From Hippasteria phrygiana (taxonomy: Eukaryota; Echinodermata; Asteroidea; Valvatida; Goniasteridae), in the NCBI GenBank assembly GCA_037893225.1, contig JAZGUH010000185.1:3297501-3361500 (forward strand): 64,000 nucleotides of DNA, written 5' to 3'. The position numbers were made by a program, and so were the translations under genes. Position 1 is the stretch's first letter; the number at the start of each line of letters is the position of its first letter. Below the pieces are notes generated by a model. It saw only the letters and a list, made by a program, of their open reading frames with translations. It ran no database searches and was not told the DNA's origin. Positions 13,101 through 22,471 of this stretch are shown here, piece after piece.

Positions 13101-14370
13101 GAAAGATCCAAAAAGTGGCAAAATGAAACCGGCAGGGAAATCAGTCAAGAAATCTTCCTATACTAATTTACCTGAGTTACTATGGCTTGGAGTTGGTGCT
13201 AGAGTCATGCTTACAAGGAATCTTGATGTATCTGATGGACTTGTTAATGGAGTGTTTGGAACAGTTTGTGACATAGTAACATTACCTAATCAACAATCTC
13301 CAAAGTGCGTGAAAGTTAAATTTGATGATGAGCATGTTGGACTAAAGTTGAAAAAACAGTCCTCTATTGATCGTACCGATGCAGTTTGTATTGAAATGGT
13401 AGAAGAAAATGTGACTAACCAGTGTGTACGGCATCAGTTCCCTCTCAAGTTAGCTTGGGCATGTACAGTTCACAAGGTGCAAGGAATGACTACAAAAAAG
13501 GCAGTTGTTTGTTTGGAGCGTACATTTTCAGCAGGACAAGCTTATGTTAGTTTGAGCAGAGTGGTATCACTGAATGGCCTTGTGATAGAAGGGTTCAATG
13601 AAAAATATATTTATTGTAATGAAGGTGTGGCGAAGGCAATGAATGAAATGTTACCGTTTATTAACGAGAATGATAACGGCAGTGATAAAAATGAAATAAA
13701 GTCTCACAAAAGTTATAGCACATGTATTGCCATGCATAATATTCAAGGATTATGTGCACATTTCATGGATTTGACAAATAATAACGAAATGATGTCATGT
13801 GATTTCATGTGCTTGACAGAAACATGGACCGATAGAGACTTCAGTTGCGATATGGATATGAATGATTGTAAATGGTATCATCAGCCAAGATGTATGTCAT
13901 ATGATAACACCAGCCGTCTTACATGCATGTTGAAAGATCAGTGCCATGGAGGTGTAGCTGTGTGTGGCAAAAAAGAGAAAGTATTCAGCAGGCTAAATTT
14001 ACCAGTTAATAATCTTGAGTATATTGCATTTCAGATAATTTCAAATGTGTCATTAGCTGTTGTTATAATTTATCGACCTGCATCATACACACTGCATGAA
14101 TTTTTTGAGATTCTCCAAATGTTGCTAAATGAGCTACATAAGATTTCAAACAGGTGCATTGTAATGGGTGATTTCAATGAAGATATTATACACAAGGAAT
14201 CTTCTGTCAGTAAACTGATGTCTAGTCATGGATATAAGCAATGTGTCGGTGATGCCACAACTGAAAGAGGTACTTTGCTTGACCATGTTTATGTTAGGAA
14301 TATAGATATTAACATTGAAATTTGTCCAACGTATTATAGCTACCACGAAGCAGTCATTGTTCAGTTCTGA
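4198..14370 (+). CDS. Helentron/Helitron2-type Rep-helicase-endonuclease protein
   Basis: A single open frame of 3390 codons from the first ATG (4198) to TGA. The frame is open upstream to 4174, but that codon is TTG. Domains in order, by residue: NEQ-rich repeat (~162-190); PHD zinc finger (~481-530); a protease-like domain with Cys776 in GKQC and a FDSHSR motif (902-907); an OTU domain with GDGNC (Asp1097, Cys1100) and His1214; thirteen 18-residue repeats (~1411-1644); a Cys-rich segment followed by the LEEHLIARNVSFMKM block usual in Helitron proteins (~1664-1868); Rep nuclease with His2178/His2180 (SPHTHC) and the tyrosine pair Tyr2371/Tyr2375; a PIF1-type SF1 helicase with GGAGTGKS (2727-2734), VDE (2815-2817), GDFYQLPP (2854-2861) and AYVSLSR (to 3121); and an exonuclease-endonuclease-phosphatase fold (N3181, E3208, GDFNED 3324-3329, D3362/H3363, H3383). 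The C-terminal endonuclease points to the Helentron (Helitron2) branch. Rep would nick and rejoin DNA, and the helicase would unwind it for rolling-circle transposition. No internal stop or frameshift is seen, so it may be recently active. An unspliced intron in the odd low-similarity segment near residues 25-120 cannot be excluded. Confidence 0.93.
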   Translation: MKYNQIQKRARRDAMRHLVMEESSRRCMFPLSVIVMLSDSSSISSPHALFSICTHPMICSSAISFFPGAPSPGEPLPPGEKFKALSFVPSQGSLSTLRTGISAKSDSKECTLRVPWSQQWLCDLAGQTPIPDRLVDVTSVTGHAACLSTSSLETEQKVTQTNEQTNEAINEQINEQTNEQRNEQRNEHSDELEDVAVVTDELMEHAESDEYGDEKWHAEGNVEIKHELERLTFVVLQCTGNFSAKAELSNTDGMCVKQAKDTDKDEDVKQGKQRKCKKVNKMNNARHKVNEIRRKRVLKMTRRRLHDQKGMRRLHDLLKVKHSVITKCAQDEYGNRAGGKPKKINHKKRRRAIRRESYNRTRNGKVVELWLSTEERRLNEKVRKSNFCHTKRSLSIVLSRIGDTCRQKQKRNRHQKNNGDVNSSKGHVQYQDARRKTEKSGKTEEIKDQAVRAEKGSSSRCGMSNTQRQNDVAEDSHTKQCWLCDQFVMSQERSVECDSCNIWYHVKCMNFLQMEKILSNKSVTWLCCKCGKTTYCQSLLYDLGIPTDKNMYELTVEETCTDDNVVMQNCVDRTSRGNDIKRNGTNCVHVSEVNRTDKGICCTRFRIKGQIDLSRKQTGGYSLRSKKGRTDEKSNTDDTARPVGKGKNADSLQSDKNDGNGSHGLESQKRSRRVRSRKRQLSPSTGRCEMKSKAHKKVMADNNEEEDDNAQCTTDRKLLQGTYQSETRTEELPATVCVESKGYKTDETSVTLQEFIVQGSCHQGHHKFGCYSGKQCVPNGLSSMLMSRLKKLKNWTSDDMDSVLNTGNELYGHLSQSSTVHHDYLLVTELPNELDLLNHHFNMEFHDAVCGSFGEECNLSEFDMIPMNRALQQTLQQYHACFITFHGNTFVVIAQDGMYYIFDSHSRNQQGCQVSEGRSLLKCVTAWQDVHRYCTDLARSMNLSNSEQFEITGVSVWLDDEVRQDADGTTQEKGHLLLGSSEHSKEIDGDSTDSRVLRGSCSGLSSTRSDMPNNMKEDNKGSLYGISCNNKSDGGSDVEIESVIQTQGFKFVPLTYGSRNALCRHHRMGHVSLDRNEISDKCEEMGRPNSVKKIKGDGNCFFRAISFAVSGTENNHMQLRMATVNHLLKNGDKFNGFLRQGFVNVEEYVMRQRLFDCGTWATEVEIMAMAHMLHADIYTYEDGNNWYVFSASTFEREAAKLDEAIYLYHMQRIHYDVVLSVHELARESAKGQEKGQEEEALEMDSCLKKASSDKNVELKYEKEVSSETMKPENQDLKRKKRKRTNITLQQQKKREKAKERYNKKINEVVMDSKEIQQSKSKCKDQKKCRSRNSNIVDEKLKDEKFCNDKDKASKKIYNQKNYQKNADSKKKSLHIKYHSDINFQTERLEAQRRSYGLYQNSEEKKNSVKRRYHKNFKYRESIINHGKAKYLNNAEYREKLINSGKTKYSDNAKYREKLISSGKTKYSDNAKYREKLKSSGKTKYSDNAEYREKKINSGKTKYSDNAEYREKLISSGKTKYSDNAEYREKLINSGRRKYIDNAEYRERLIIKYKTKYHEDVDYRKKEINRVQCKYHDNVSYRNKLIANIKKKYRCIVSYRMKLLNFEKCKYHSDTNYRRNLIKHGKEKYKRDDGYRKKVAVMNRARTVNKKEKRRSICFVTNKFKADISKGPEYVCASCHKLLFKKQVLKCNKLKYKNQKCITEKYLHTCSKKCESKCLIRESSRSCLWICYTCHRKLLANRVPGEANVNNLILIDIPEELACLNTLEEHLIARNVSFMKMIALPKGGQHGVRGPVVCVPSNITDTVKVLPRAENENQMIRVKLKRKLSYKGYYQYQFVNKEYVESALSYLKHNNKWYHDIEINTDWDNPVCDEDNDEIEQHESDVKEKEKVEKNDDMDDSDDETEDDRLRGIALDSCLQPINLGQEILDQYFDDVLCVAPCEGNSPIRILMEKGNEAKCFPALFPTGQPTFDDDRDVNLTLCRYMHNRLMNVDNRFAKNTQYIFYAQYLSEIQKVMSSVSIALRKGCDKMRSGENVNASIINDRDQLNDILKSDSGYKFLKPIRGTPPYWQATQKDVLAMIRQLGIPTWFCSFSAADMRWPEVINTILRQQGDSRDVKDLDWNEKCTILRSNPVTAARMFDQRFHTFLKDLILSRAEPIGKVKDYFYRVEFQQRGSPHTHCLFWIENAPKLECDSNEDVIKFIDKYISCKLPSKEEDEELNEIISHVQLHSRRHSKSCKKKRTECRFNFPRPPSERTFITEPNMPTDDKKKVDEKDTQERNDAKELLQSIWTAIQKSENEHMTTSELFASINVTQADFEKANDVLSSKASIVHKRKPQDAWVNLYNPALIRCWNANMDIQYICDAYACVAYVVSYMSKAEREMGVLLSQAQAEAEKGNLDARQSMKEIGCVYLHNREVSAQEAVYRVCNLRLKEGSRKVEFIPVGENPIKMSLPLSVIQNRCKDDCDDDSIWMTSRVDRYLARPNIDEFETMCLATFCSDYRVIYNNMAKTSRSRVYELKNGLGHVQKRSRTDPAVIRFPRFSVAKYPEKYYQSILQLYVPYRIDVQLKPEQFETYEEFYQNGVVRMRGSLQSVMNIVESNRALYEANAESVDEAEELLNKFGPQEDAWALIAPETEKDRLECKRQHQPEIEDSDNEFEIPDLKSKKDNDVKCSIEPHALNVSKQEAMNLLRCLNSKQKKVFYKVRQWCLEKVNGKNPEPFHVFVTGGAGTGKSHLIKCIYYEATRLFATMMENPDDVSVLLTAPTGVAAYNIHGTTIHSALSIGINVRLPYQPLGEEKINTLRNKLRQLQILIVDEVSMVDQKMLFYIHGRLRQVKQSRNHNPFGNVSILAVGDFYQLPPVKGKSLYQTAVTGDLWNDIFVKVELTEIMRQKEDAQFAEVLNRLRIRKKKEHLQDNDIRLLKSRETGEDWTDAVHIYPCNKQVDQYNTQTLYAKCSECVCVFAKDFQKDPKSGKMKPAGKSVKKSSYTNLPELLWLGVGARVMLTRNLDVSDGLVNGVFGTVCDIVTLPNQQSPKCVKVKFDDEHVGLKLKKQSSIDRTDAVCIEMVEENVTNQCVRHQFPLKLAWACTVHKVQGMTTKKAVVCLERTFSAGQAYVSLSRVVSLNGLVIEGFNEKYIYCNEGVAKAMNEMLPFINENDNGSDKNEIKSHKSYSTCIAMHNIQGLCAHFMDLTNNNEMMSCDFMCLTETWTDRDFSCDMDMNDCKWYHQPRCMSYDNTSRLTCMLKDQCHGGVAVCGKKEKVFSRLNLPVNNLEYIAFQIISNVSLAVVIIYRPASYTLHEFFEILQMLLNELHKISNRCIVMGDFNEDIIHKESSVSKLMSSHGYKQCVGDATTERGTLLDHVYVRNIDINIEICPTYYSYHEAVIVQF

Positions 14371-14449
14371 TTTTGCTTTGATCAATCAAATTATTTTCCA
14401 ATTATGTACTGCTTAATGTTGTAGGCCTTCAAAAAAAGAAAATGGTACA

Positions 14450-14930
14450 CAATATGAATGAGTATTGTAAACAAGTAAGATAAAATAGTGTGGTTAAGAA
14501 AAAGGACAAAATACAATGTAACATGGTAAACAAGAAGGATGAAATAGCATGATAACAAAGATGAAATAGCCTAGCTGTCAAACAAGGCTAATGAAATAGC
14601 AGGTAAACAAGAAGGATTAATTACATGTAGCATGATAAACAAGGATGAAATACAAGTATGGTGAACAAGAAAGATGAAATAGCATATCAAAAGAGGATGA
14701 AATAACATGGTAAACACGAAGGAAGAAATAGGATGGTAAATAAGGATGAAATAGCATGATAAACAGTAAGGATCGAAAACAAGGATAAAATAATGTCAAA
14801 CAGAAGGATGAAATAGCATTGTAAACAACAAGGAAGACATAGGACGGTAAACAAGGATGAAATAGCATGATAAACAATAAGGACGGTAAACAAGGATGAA
14901 ATACCATAGTAAATAAGGATGAAACAAAAG
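14450..14930 (+). repeat. Degenerate ~20-30 bp minisatellite downstream of the Helentron ORF
   Basis: Repeated variants of gtaaacaaggatgaaatagc recur through the interval with small insertions. It begins about 80 bp after the stop codon and is probably part of the Helentron 3' region, since Helitron-group elements often carry tandem repeats outside the gene. The element's end was not located. Confidence 0.8.
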
Positions 14931-14974
14931 ATTTTCAACAAAACTGAGCACATCTGTTGCGAAACATGCAATAT

Positions 14975-17060
14975 TACTATTCTTCTGTTCAACAAGGGAT
15001 GGCGACCATCACTGACTATAACTGTGAATCACCGATGCCAGACTCACAACTCAGTGTGGCACATCACAGGTTCTTCTGTTCAGCAAGGGATTGCGACCAT
15101 CACTCACTATATCTGTGGAACACCACTGCCACAATCACAACTCAGTGTGGCACATCACAGGTTCTTCTGTTCAGCAAGTGATGGCGAGCATCACTCACTG
15201 TAACTGTGGAACATCACTGCCACACTCATATCTCAGTGTGGCACGCCATAAGTTCTGGTGTTCAGCAACTGATGGCGACCATCACTCACTGTAACTGTGG
15301 AACACCGCTGCCACACTCACAGCTCAGTGTGGCATACCACAGGTTCTTCTGTTCAGCAAGGGATGGCGACCATCACTCACTGTAACTGTGGAACACCACT
15401 GCCACACTCATAGCTCAGTGTGGCACGTCATAAGTTATGGTGTTCAGCAAGGGATGCTGACTATCACTCACTGTAACTGTGGAACACCGCTGCCACACTC
15501 ACAGCTCAGTGTGGCATACCACAGGTTCTTCTGTTCAGCAAGGGATGGCGACCATCACTCACTGTAACTGGAACACCACTGCCACACTCACAGCTCAGTG
15601 TGGCACATCACAGGTTCTTCTGTTCAGCAAGGGATGGCGACCATCACTCACTATATGTGTGGAACACCGCTGCCACACTCACAACTCAGTGTGGCATATC
15701 ACCAGTTCTTCTGTTCAGCAAGGGATGGCAACCATCACTCACTGTAACTGTGGAACACCACTGCCACACTCACAGCTCAGTGTGGCACATCACAGGTTCT
15801 TCTGTTCAGCAAGGGATGGCAACCATCACTCACTGTAACTGTGGAACACCACTGCCACACTCACAGCTCAGTGTGACACATCACAGGTTCTTCTGTTCAG
15901 CAAGGGATGGCGACCATCACTCACTGTAACTGTGGAACACCACTGCCACACTCACAGCTCAGTGTGGCACATCACAGGTTCTTCTGTTCAGCAAGGGATG
16001 GCGACCATCACTCACTATATGTGTGAAACACCGCTGCCACACTCACAACTCAGTGTGGCATATCACCAGTTCTTCTGTTCAGCAAGGGATGGCGACCATC
16101 ACTCACTGTAACTGTGGAACACCACTGCCACACTCACAGCTCAGTGTGGCACATCACCAGTCCTTGTGTTCAGCAAGGGATGGCGACCATCATTCACTGT
16201 AACTGTGGAACACCACTGCCACACTCATAGCTCAGTGTGGCACATCACCAGTCCTTGTGTTCAGCAAGGGATGGCGACCATCATTCACTGTAACTGTGGA
16301 ACACCACTGCCACACTCACAGCTCAGTGTGGCACATCACAGGTTCTTCTGTTCAGCAAGGGATGGCGACCATCACTCACTGTAACTGTGGAACACCACTG
16401 CCACACTCACAGCTCAGTGTGGCACATCACAGGTTCTTCTGTTCAGCAAGGGATGGCGACCATCACTCACTGTAACTGTAGAACACCGCTGCCACACCCA
16501 TAGCTCAGTGTGACACATCACCAGTTCTTCTGTATAAGGGATGATGACCATCACTAACTGGAACTTTGAAATACTGCTGCCACACTCACAGCTCAGTGTG
16601 ACACATCACAGGTTCTTCTGTTCAGCAAGGGATGGCGACCATCACTCACTGTAACTGTAGAACACCGCTGCCACACCCATAGCTCAGTGTGACACATCAC
16701 CAGTTCTTCTGTATAAGGGATGATGACCATCACTAACTGGAACTTTGAAATACTGCTGCCACACTCACAACTCAGTGTGGCACATCACAGGTTCTTGTCT
16801 TCAACAAGGGATGGCGACCATCATTCACAGTAATTGTGGAACACCGCTGCCACACTCATAGCAGTGTGCCATATCACCAGTCCTGTACAATAAGGGATTA
16901 TGACCATCACTCACTATAACTGTGCAACACTGCTGCCACACTCACAGCTCAGTGTGGTACATCCCAAGTTCTTATGTTCAACAAAGGATGACTATTGACT
17001 ATTACTCAAATTTTTATTATAGCACTGTAGCTACATGTACACTCACAGCTAAGTGTCATA
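14975..17060 (+). repeat. ~91-bp satellite array, about 22-23 units
   Basis: The unit reads roughly ttctgttcagcaagggatgg, then cgaccatcactcactgtaac, then accactgccacactcacagc, then tcagtgtggcacatcacagg. Units in the middle are nearly identical and both edges are more diverged. Because 91 is not divisible by 3, the frames rotate from unit to unit and create short spurious ORFs. It directly follows the Helentron minisatellite and may have been carried or seeded by the element. Confidence 0.93.
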
Positions 17061-17460
17061 TCGCATGCATTTTCCAATATGGAACAGTGACTGACTATGG
17101 AGTAACGTTGCTACGTACTCGCATCTTTGATGTCCATCATTGGTCCTTAGTAAAAAAGACATATAATGTCCATTACTGAGCACTATTTGTTCATTGCCAA
17201 CAACAGGTCTACATCCGTAGGTATGTCTGCCGAAAAGGTTTTCTACGTGTCTTAGGTCTAAAACATTTCGGACAATTTCCAATTATGTATGGGAAATAAG
17301 TACATGTCTTGATTCTTAATAACAATGAGTTGTCAGAAGAATGAATTTTGAACCAAAAAATAGGTGAATATTTATTTGCATGGAAGTTCACGCAGTACGG
17401 GTCAGCATATTTATGTTCAATCACTTTAATCATTTTTTTATAGAGAGATAATTTGTTTTG
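17061..17460. other. No gene recognised
   Basis: AT-rich sequence between the 91-bp satellite and an inverted-repeat element. Nothing specific is seen. Confidence 0.45.
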
Positions 17461-17676
17461 TGTTTAGCCCCTTGCCACCGGTTGATACAAATACGTGCAG
17501 ATTGAAATTGCCACCTGGCCGGTTGACACAAATACAAGCAAATGTTTGCATTTTCAATCCATTATTGGGGTATTGTGTACGTTATGCTTGGCTTCACAAG
17601 CCTTTTGTTTCTGTTTCGCTTGGCTGCATAACCCGGCCTGGTGCCCGGGCGCCACCCAGTGGCGAGGGGTTAAACA
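17461..17676. mobile_element. Inverted-repeat element (TGTTTAGCCCCTTGCCAC ends)
   Basis: The left end tgtttagccccttgccaccg pairs with the right end ccagtggcgaggggttaaac plus a final a, with few mismatches. It is about 216 bp long with no ORF of interest. A target-site duplication is not clear, so the class is unassigned. Confidence 0.55.
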
Positions 17677-18415
17677 TAGTACTGATGTGAATGTCCAATT
17701 TGTTTATATTGTCATTTGTTTGTAGACAGTGCAGGAATATATGACTGCAAGATGTGCAAGTTGTGCAAACCAAAATATTTGTACAACTTTCTCTTTGACA
17801 ACATTTGGATATAGATATATTTTGTTATATTTAGCTATTGTTATTTTCAGTTTAAAATAAGTAATTCTTGACATTAGTTTCCATATATGGATGTATTTTA
17901 TAGCAAACCCAAAATAATAAAGAATTTCCATGTTGATGTAATCAGGGAAACATTTTAAGTTTAAACTAAAGTGGTACATGTAGCATGCTTCAACACATGT
18001 ATGCTATCTTTGAAACGTATGTCCATTTAGGGACGTTTTCAGTAAAATTAGCATCTAGTATATACTTGCAGTCTGATCCAAGACCTTATGCAGCTAGTCG
18101 TGATCCAAGAAAATGCACTCAGTGCACCATTGATGTAGAAGTTGCAATCAAGAAAATGAATCAAATGCTGTCTTTATAACTTTGGCTGGGACATACATGT
18201 ACTTTGTGATAAATGACATTGGAGAGGCATGTACGTTGCCTATATGCAGTGAGTAGACTTACTAGATCAGTATAGTATTGGAGTATAGCAAAGTTTAAGT
18301 CTCGACTCAATATCCAAAGTCTAACAATTTTAATTGTCAGCAAACAAACCAATTTAAATTGTTTGCGTATTTTATTACATGTATGTTTGTCTGATTTCTG
18401 TTTGATCACTTCCTT
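17677..18415. other. No gene recognised
   Basis: AT-rich sequence with no supported coding region or repeat. Confidence 0.45.
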
Positions 18416-18800
18416 TTGCAGTCATCCAAGCCTCAATTCTGTGAGCTACCACTTGCATCACAATGTCAAAGTCTACTCATCATCGGTCACCCAAGCCTGA
18501 GTTCTGTCAGCTACCACTTGCATCACTGTGACGTCAAAGACTACTCATCGAAGCCTGAGTTGTGTGAGTCACACTCATCACCTGTCAATCAAGCCTGAGT
18601 TCTGTCGGCTACTACTTATACATCATCGTGACGTCAAAGATCACTCATCTATAAAAGCCTGAGTGTTGTGAGCCACCATTTGCATTACTGTGATGTCAAA
18701 GATTGCAAATCACCTGTCGTCCAAGCCTGAGTTCTGTGCACTAAATGTACATGTACCACTTGCACTGTGGGGTCAGAAGCTGCAAGGTGCCTGTCAGTGA
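18416..18800 (+). repeat. Degenerate tandem repeat of ~60-70 bp, about 5 units
   Basis: Each unit contains caagcctgagttctgtgagc followed by taccacttgcatcactgtga, then cgtcaaagactactcatc and a spacer. Units are diverged and of unequal length. AATAAATAGA lies shortly after (about 18858), but no gene ending here is recognised. Confidence 0.75.
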
Positions 18801-19544
18801 CTCGTTAGCCTTGAAGAAAGATTTTAACCTGTTGAGTTGTATGCTATGTATGAAGTTAATAAATAGAGTTCTCATTTTCTAATTCAAACACAAAGTGGGC
18901 ACAATTGACTGTCTATTCAACTTATATTGCCATTTCTTAAAAAATATCAATCATTATAGGCAAGGTGGTAAATGTGAGTTAAATTAAGTTGATTTCTCAT
19001 TGTTCATGAGAGGGACAGTTAAGTATGAAGATTATTACATTTGCGGGCTTATAACTCGTGAGTGAGATTTGTCAAGATTTTTCCGGATTTCAGGACTCTT
19101 GCACTTTTGAAATCTGGAAATGTGAAGTGTTACCCTTAATGTGGCTTTACCTGCGAAAAGTACCATAAACACAGGTATTTTAAGGGGTGCCTTTAGCCAA
19201 ATAGAAACCACAGACCCTACCATGCTGTGATGTCCTCGGTGACCGACAAACAGTGAAAATTATGTTGATTTTCTATTTTCGGGCAATCTTACCCCTAACA
19301 AATAACTTGTTGTAATGTATTTCAAAGGATTTATAGTTGAGCATTATTTTGTATAGAAGCAATTGCTGTTTTTTATGACAGATCAAGGAATAAATGTATG
19401 CCGGTGTTATATGAATATCAGATTCCCATCAAGTTTTGGTTTCTCTATTGGTTAAACCCTCTCACGTGACCGGTCAATTTCTCAATTCTCTTCACTTTAG
19501 GCATGCGCAGTAGAAGTCAGCTTTTCAGGGTGACAGATATTCAT
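18801..19544. other. No gene recognised
   Basis: Mostly AT-rich sequence with no supported ORF. Confidence 0.4.
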
Positions 19545-19672
19545 GCAACGCCGGGCCGGTTTTAAACAAGTACGTTTAAAACCGCCTTGGCACCTGGGAC
19601 GATAATGACCCGAGCCAAAGGTGGGGGTCATTAACGTCCAGGACCCAAGGCGGTTTAATACTGGCCCCAGCA
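19545..19672. mobile_element. Foldback structure / small MITE
   Basis: A ~30-bp stem is formed by aaaccgccttgg...cctggg...taatgaccc (from 19578) and gggtcattaacgtcc...cccaaggcggttt (to 19656). An outer imperfect pair (cgccgggccggttttaa and ttaatactggccccagc) extends it. A small nested palindrome around gtttaaaacc is also present. No duplication flanking it was found. Confidence 0.6.
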
Positions 19673-19962
19673 CATATTTATTGCTATTATTAAAAATCTG
19701 TTAGTATAATTCAGCAAAAAACTTTAGAAAAATCAAAAATTTCCAATGATTTTCTTCGATTGTTTTGTAAAAAAAAACCTTTAGTTATTGAATGGTTCAT
19801 GCTAAGCATAAGTGGTGCTAAAGATTTCCTTATATGGAAATTGACATGCGCCCGATGCGCTTGCCAGGTGTTGGAGAATGCGGCTGTGTTAGTGAAGTGT
19901 GAAATGATCCATTCTATTTACAGATATACATATATTAGTAATATCCCACTTGCGTTATTAGG

Positions 19963-20250
19963 AGAGTGACTAGTCACTCTAGTTTTCAGACAATAAAATG
20001 GATCAGATTTCATAGGACTCTAAATTTCTTGTTACGCCGGATTGGCTGTTTAAAACACCCATGTGATGGGCTTTTGACCAACGGCAGTGGAACGGGGGGG
20101 GGGGGGGGGCAAGGGGGAATTTCCGGCCCCCCCCCCCCTCCTTCACTTTTGGCAGTTCCACATAAAGAAAAACACAAAACGGCAGAATTCCCCCCCCCCC
20201 CCCCCCTCCCACACTTTCAAAAGTGTTCCGGCGCCGTTGCTTTTGACTAA
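19963..20250. repeat. 18-bp palindrome and paired poly-G/poly-C tracts
   Basis: A perfect 18-bp palindrome, AGAGTGACTAGTCACTCT, spans 19963-19980. A long G run near 20094-20109 is followed by C runs near 20127-20139 and 20189-20206. Such tracts recur in inverted-repeat elements later in the window (near 44870, 49120, 54870, 57850, 58690, 59750). Short ORFs reading through them are proline/glycine artefacts. Confidence 0.5.
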
Positions 20251-20581
20251 TAGGAAGAGGTAGACTGTCTTGGGTATTTATAAATGGTTTCTATAACACT
20301 TAATTGTTTAACCTTAACTTTCTTTTCTAGTGCTGTCTTACTAAAGAACAGGGATATTAGTCATCTTACATTCCTGTAATGAACTACAGGACAACAGTGT
20401 AATTCTAAAACGATACCTAAAAAGTAATTTTGCTTGAAGTTCATATTTATTTACAATCGGATTAAAAAAATTCATTGAAAATGAAACATTAATTCAACAA
20501 GATGTACATATAGTTTGAGAGGAGATAAGTATCCTGGAACACAAATATAGCTTAGCCTGACTCTGTATGTCTATAATTAAA
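20251..20581. other. No gene recognised; left flank of the large array
   Basis: AT-rich sequence without visible similarity to the array families that begin at about 20582. Confidence 0.4.
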
Positions 20582-21534
20582 AAAGAATGTTATAAGACGT
20601 CTGATTGTTTCTGTGCTTTTCACTGAATGCACTTGTTAAATACACAACTTTTTCTCTTCAACATTTTGTTTTAAGGCTTGTATTGGAGTAACTTGCCTCT
20701 CAAATTTGAATCTTTATTAATATTATGTGATATGTTCTTGATAAAAATGCATGTTGGCATTGTGGCACGTAGGAAGCAATAAAAAGAATTCTTTGAAAAG
20801 ACCTTTGAATGAAGAGAGTTATTTAATGAAGTCTTACTGGTATATTTTTTATTACAGTATATAATTGAAAGAAAATACGGTCTTATTAACCCTAACAGTC
20901 CTGAATTCTCCAATTTTAATATGATTTTCCACACACCCTAGGAAAGTACAGTTAAATGCAAGGAAAGTTCGACATAATCTTGCTTGTCAAAAGTTTCTCT
21001 GCCACAATTGACAAACATGTCAACTTTTTAGCGCAAGAGGGCGGTAGTACTTAAAAAAATACTCCTCTGGTTGGGTTTAGTGAATTGTAGAGGGCAGCAT
21101 ACGAGTTTACTGGTAAAAATTCGTTCACGGATTTTGTCCGGTGGCGCCTAGCACTGTATACCAAACTTAACTAACAATTTAAGGCAAACACACACATAGA
21201 GCGGTGGGTGAGACCGAAGCATACCCCCTGTAGTGTTTGAAGACGGAAAACCAGTAATTAACGCAACACACCTTAAAGAATGGACGGCTGAAACAAACTA
21301 TATTTGAGCAGTAGAAAATCACATAACGCATTTGTTTTAATACATTGGGAATTATAAACTGGAAATTAAATGTAAGGTAATCCAAATGACGATTGAGACA
21401 ATATTTACTTGAGTGGAACAAAATACAACAATTATTTTTGAAAATTATGTTAAATCCTCCCAAATCACAGAACGCAAAACTTGTTTACCTATGACGTAAA
21501 AAACATTTCAAAAAGAATTACAATAACAATTTGG
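20582..21534 (+). repeat. Family A repeat unit, copy A1
   Basis: A 953-bp unit starting aaagaatgttataagacg and ending in the stretch caaaaagaattacaata. It is followed directly by a second unit. A 94-codon minus-strand frame is open in all four A units, but its differences are mostly amino-acid-changing, so it is not treated as a gene. Confidence 0.9.
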
Positions 21535-22471
21535 AAAGAATGTTATAAGACGCCTGATTGTTTGTGTGCTTTTCACTGAATGCACTTGTTAAATACACAA
21601 CTTTTTCTCTTCAACATTTTGTTTTCAGGCTTGTATTGGAGTAACTTGCCTCTCAAATGTTAATCTTTATTAATATTATGTGATATGTTCTTGATAAAAA
21701 TGCATGTTGACATTGTGGCACGTAGGAAGCAATAAAAAGAATTCTTTGAAAACAAGACCTTTGAATAAAGAGAGTTATTTAATGAAGTCTTACTGGTATA
21801 TTTTTATTACAGTATATAATTGAAAGAAAATACGGTCTTATTAAACCCTAATAGTCCTGAATTCTCCAATTGTAATATAATTTTCCACACACCCTAGCAA
21901 GGAAAGTTCGACATAATCTTGCTGGTCAAAAGTTTCTCTGCCACAATTGACAAACCTGTCAACTTTTTAGCGCAAGAGGGCGGTAGTACTTAAAAAAATA
22001 CTCCTCTGGTTGTGTTTAGTGAATTGTAGAGGGCAGCATACGAGTTTACTGGTAAAAATTCATTCACGGATTTTGTCCGGTGGCGCCTAGCACTGTATAC
22101 CAAACTTAACTAACAATTTAAGGCAAACACACACATAGAGCGGTGGGTGAGAGCGAAGCATACCCCATGTAGTGTTTGAAAACGGAAAACCAGTAATTAA
22201 CGCAACACACCTTAAAGAATAGACGGCTGAAACAAACTTTATTTGAGAAGTAGAAAATCACAGAACGCATTTTTTTTAATACATTGGGAATTATAAACTG
22301 GAAATTAAAAGTAAGGTAATCCAAAATACGATTGAGACAACATTTACTTGAGTGGAACAAAATACAACAACTATTTTTGAAAATTATGTTAAATCCTCCC
22401 AAATCACAGAACGTAAAACTTGTTTACCTATGACCTAAAAAACCTATTTCAAAAAGAATTACAATAAGAAT
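21535..22471 (+). repeat. Family A repeat unit, copy A2
   Basis: This is the tandem neighbour of A1. Diagnostic differences in the shared region make A2 closest to A4 and A1 closest to A3, which shows that the A1-A2 pair was copied as a dimer. Confidence 0.9.

Noticed and set aside
4174..14370. Defining exact Helentron termini (5' TC or TT, 3' hairpin, CTRR)
   Set aside because: I looked on both sides but found no end that I could support. The downstream arrays obscure the 3' boundary.
14957..16475. Overlapping His/Cys-rich ORFs in the 91-bp satellite
   Set aside because: The 91-bp period rotates through three frames and generates short ORFs automatically.
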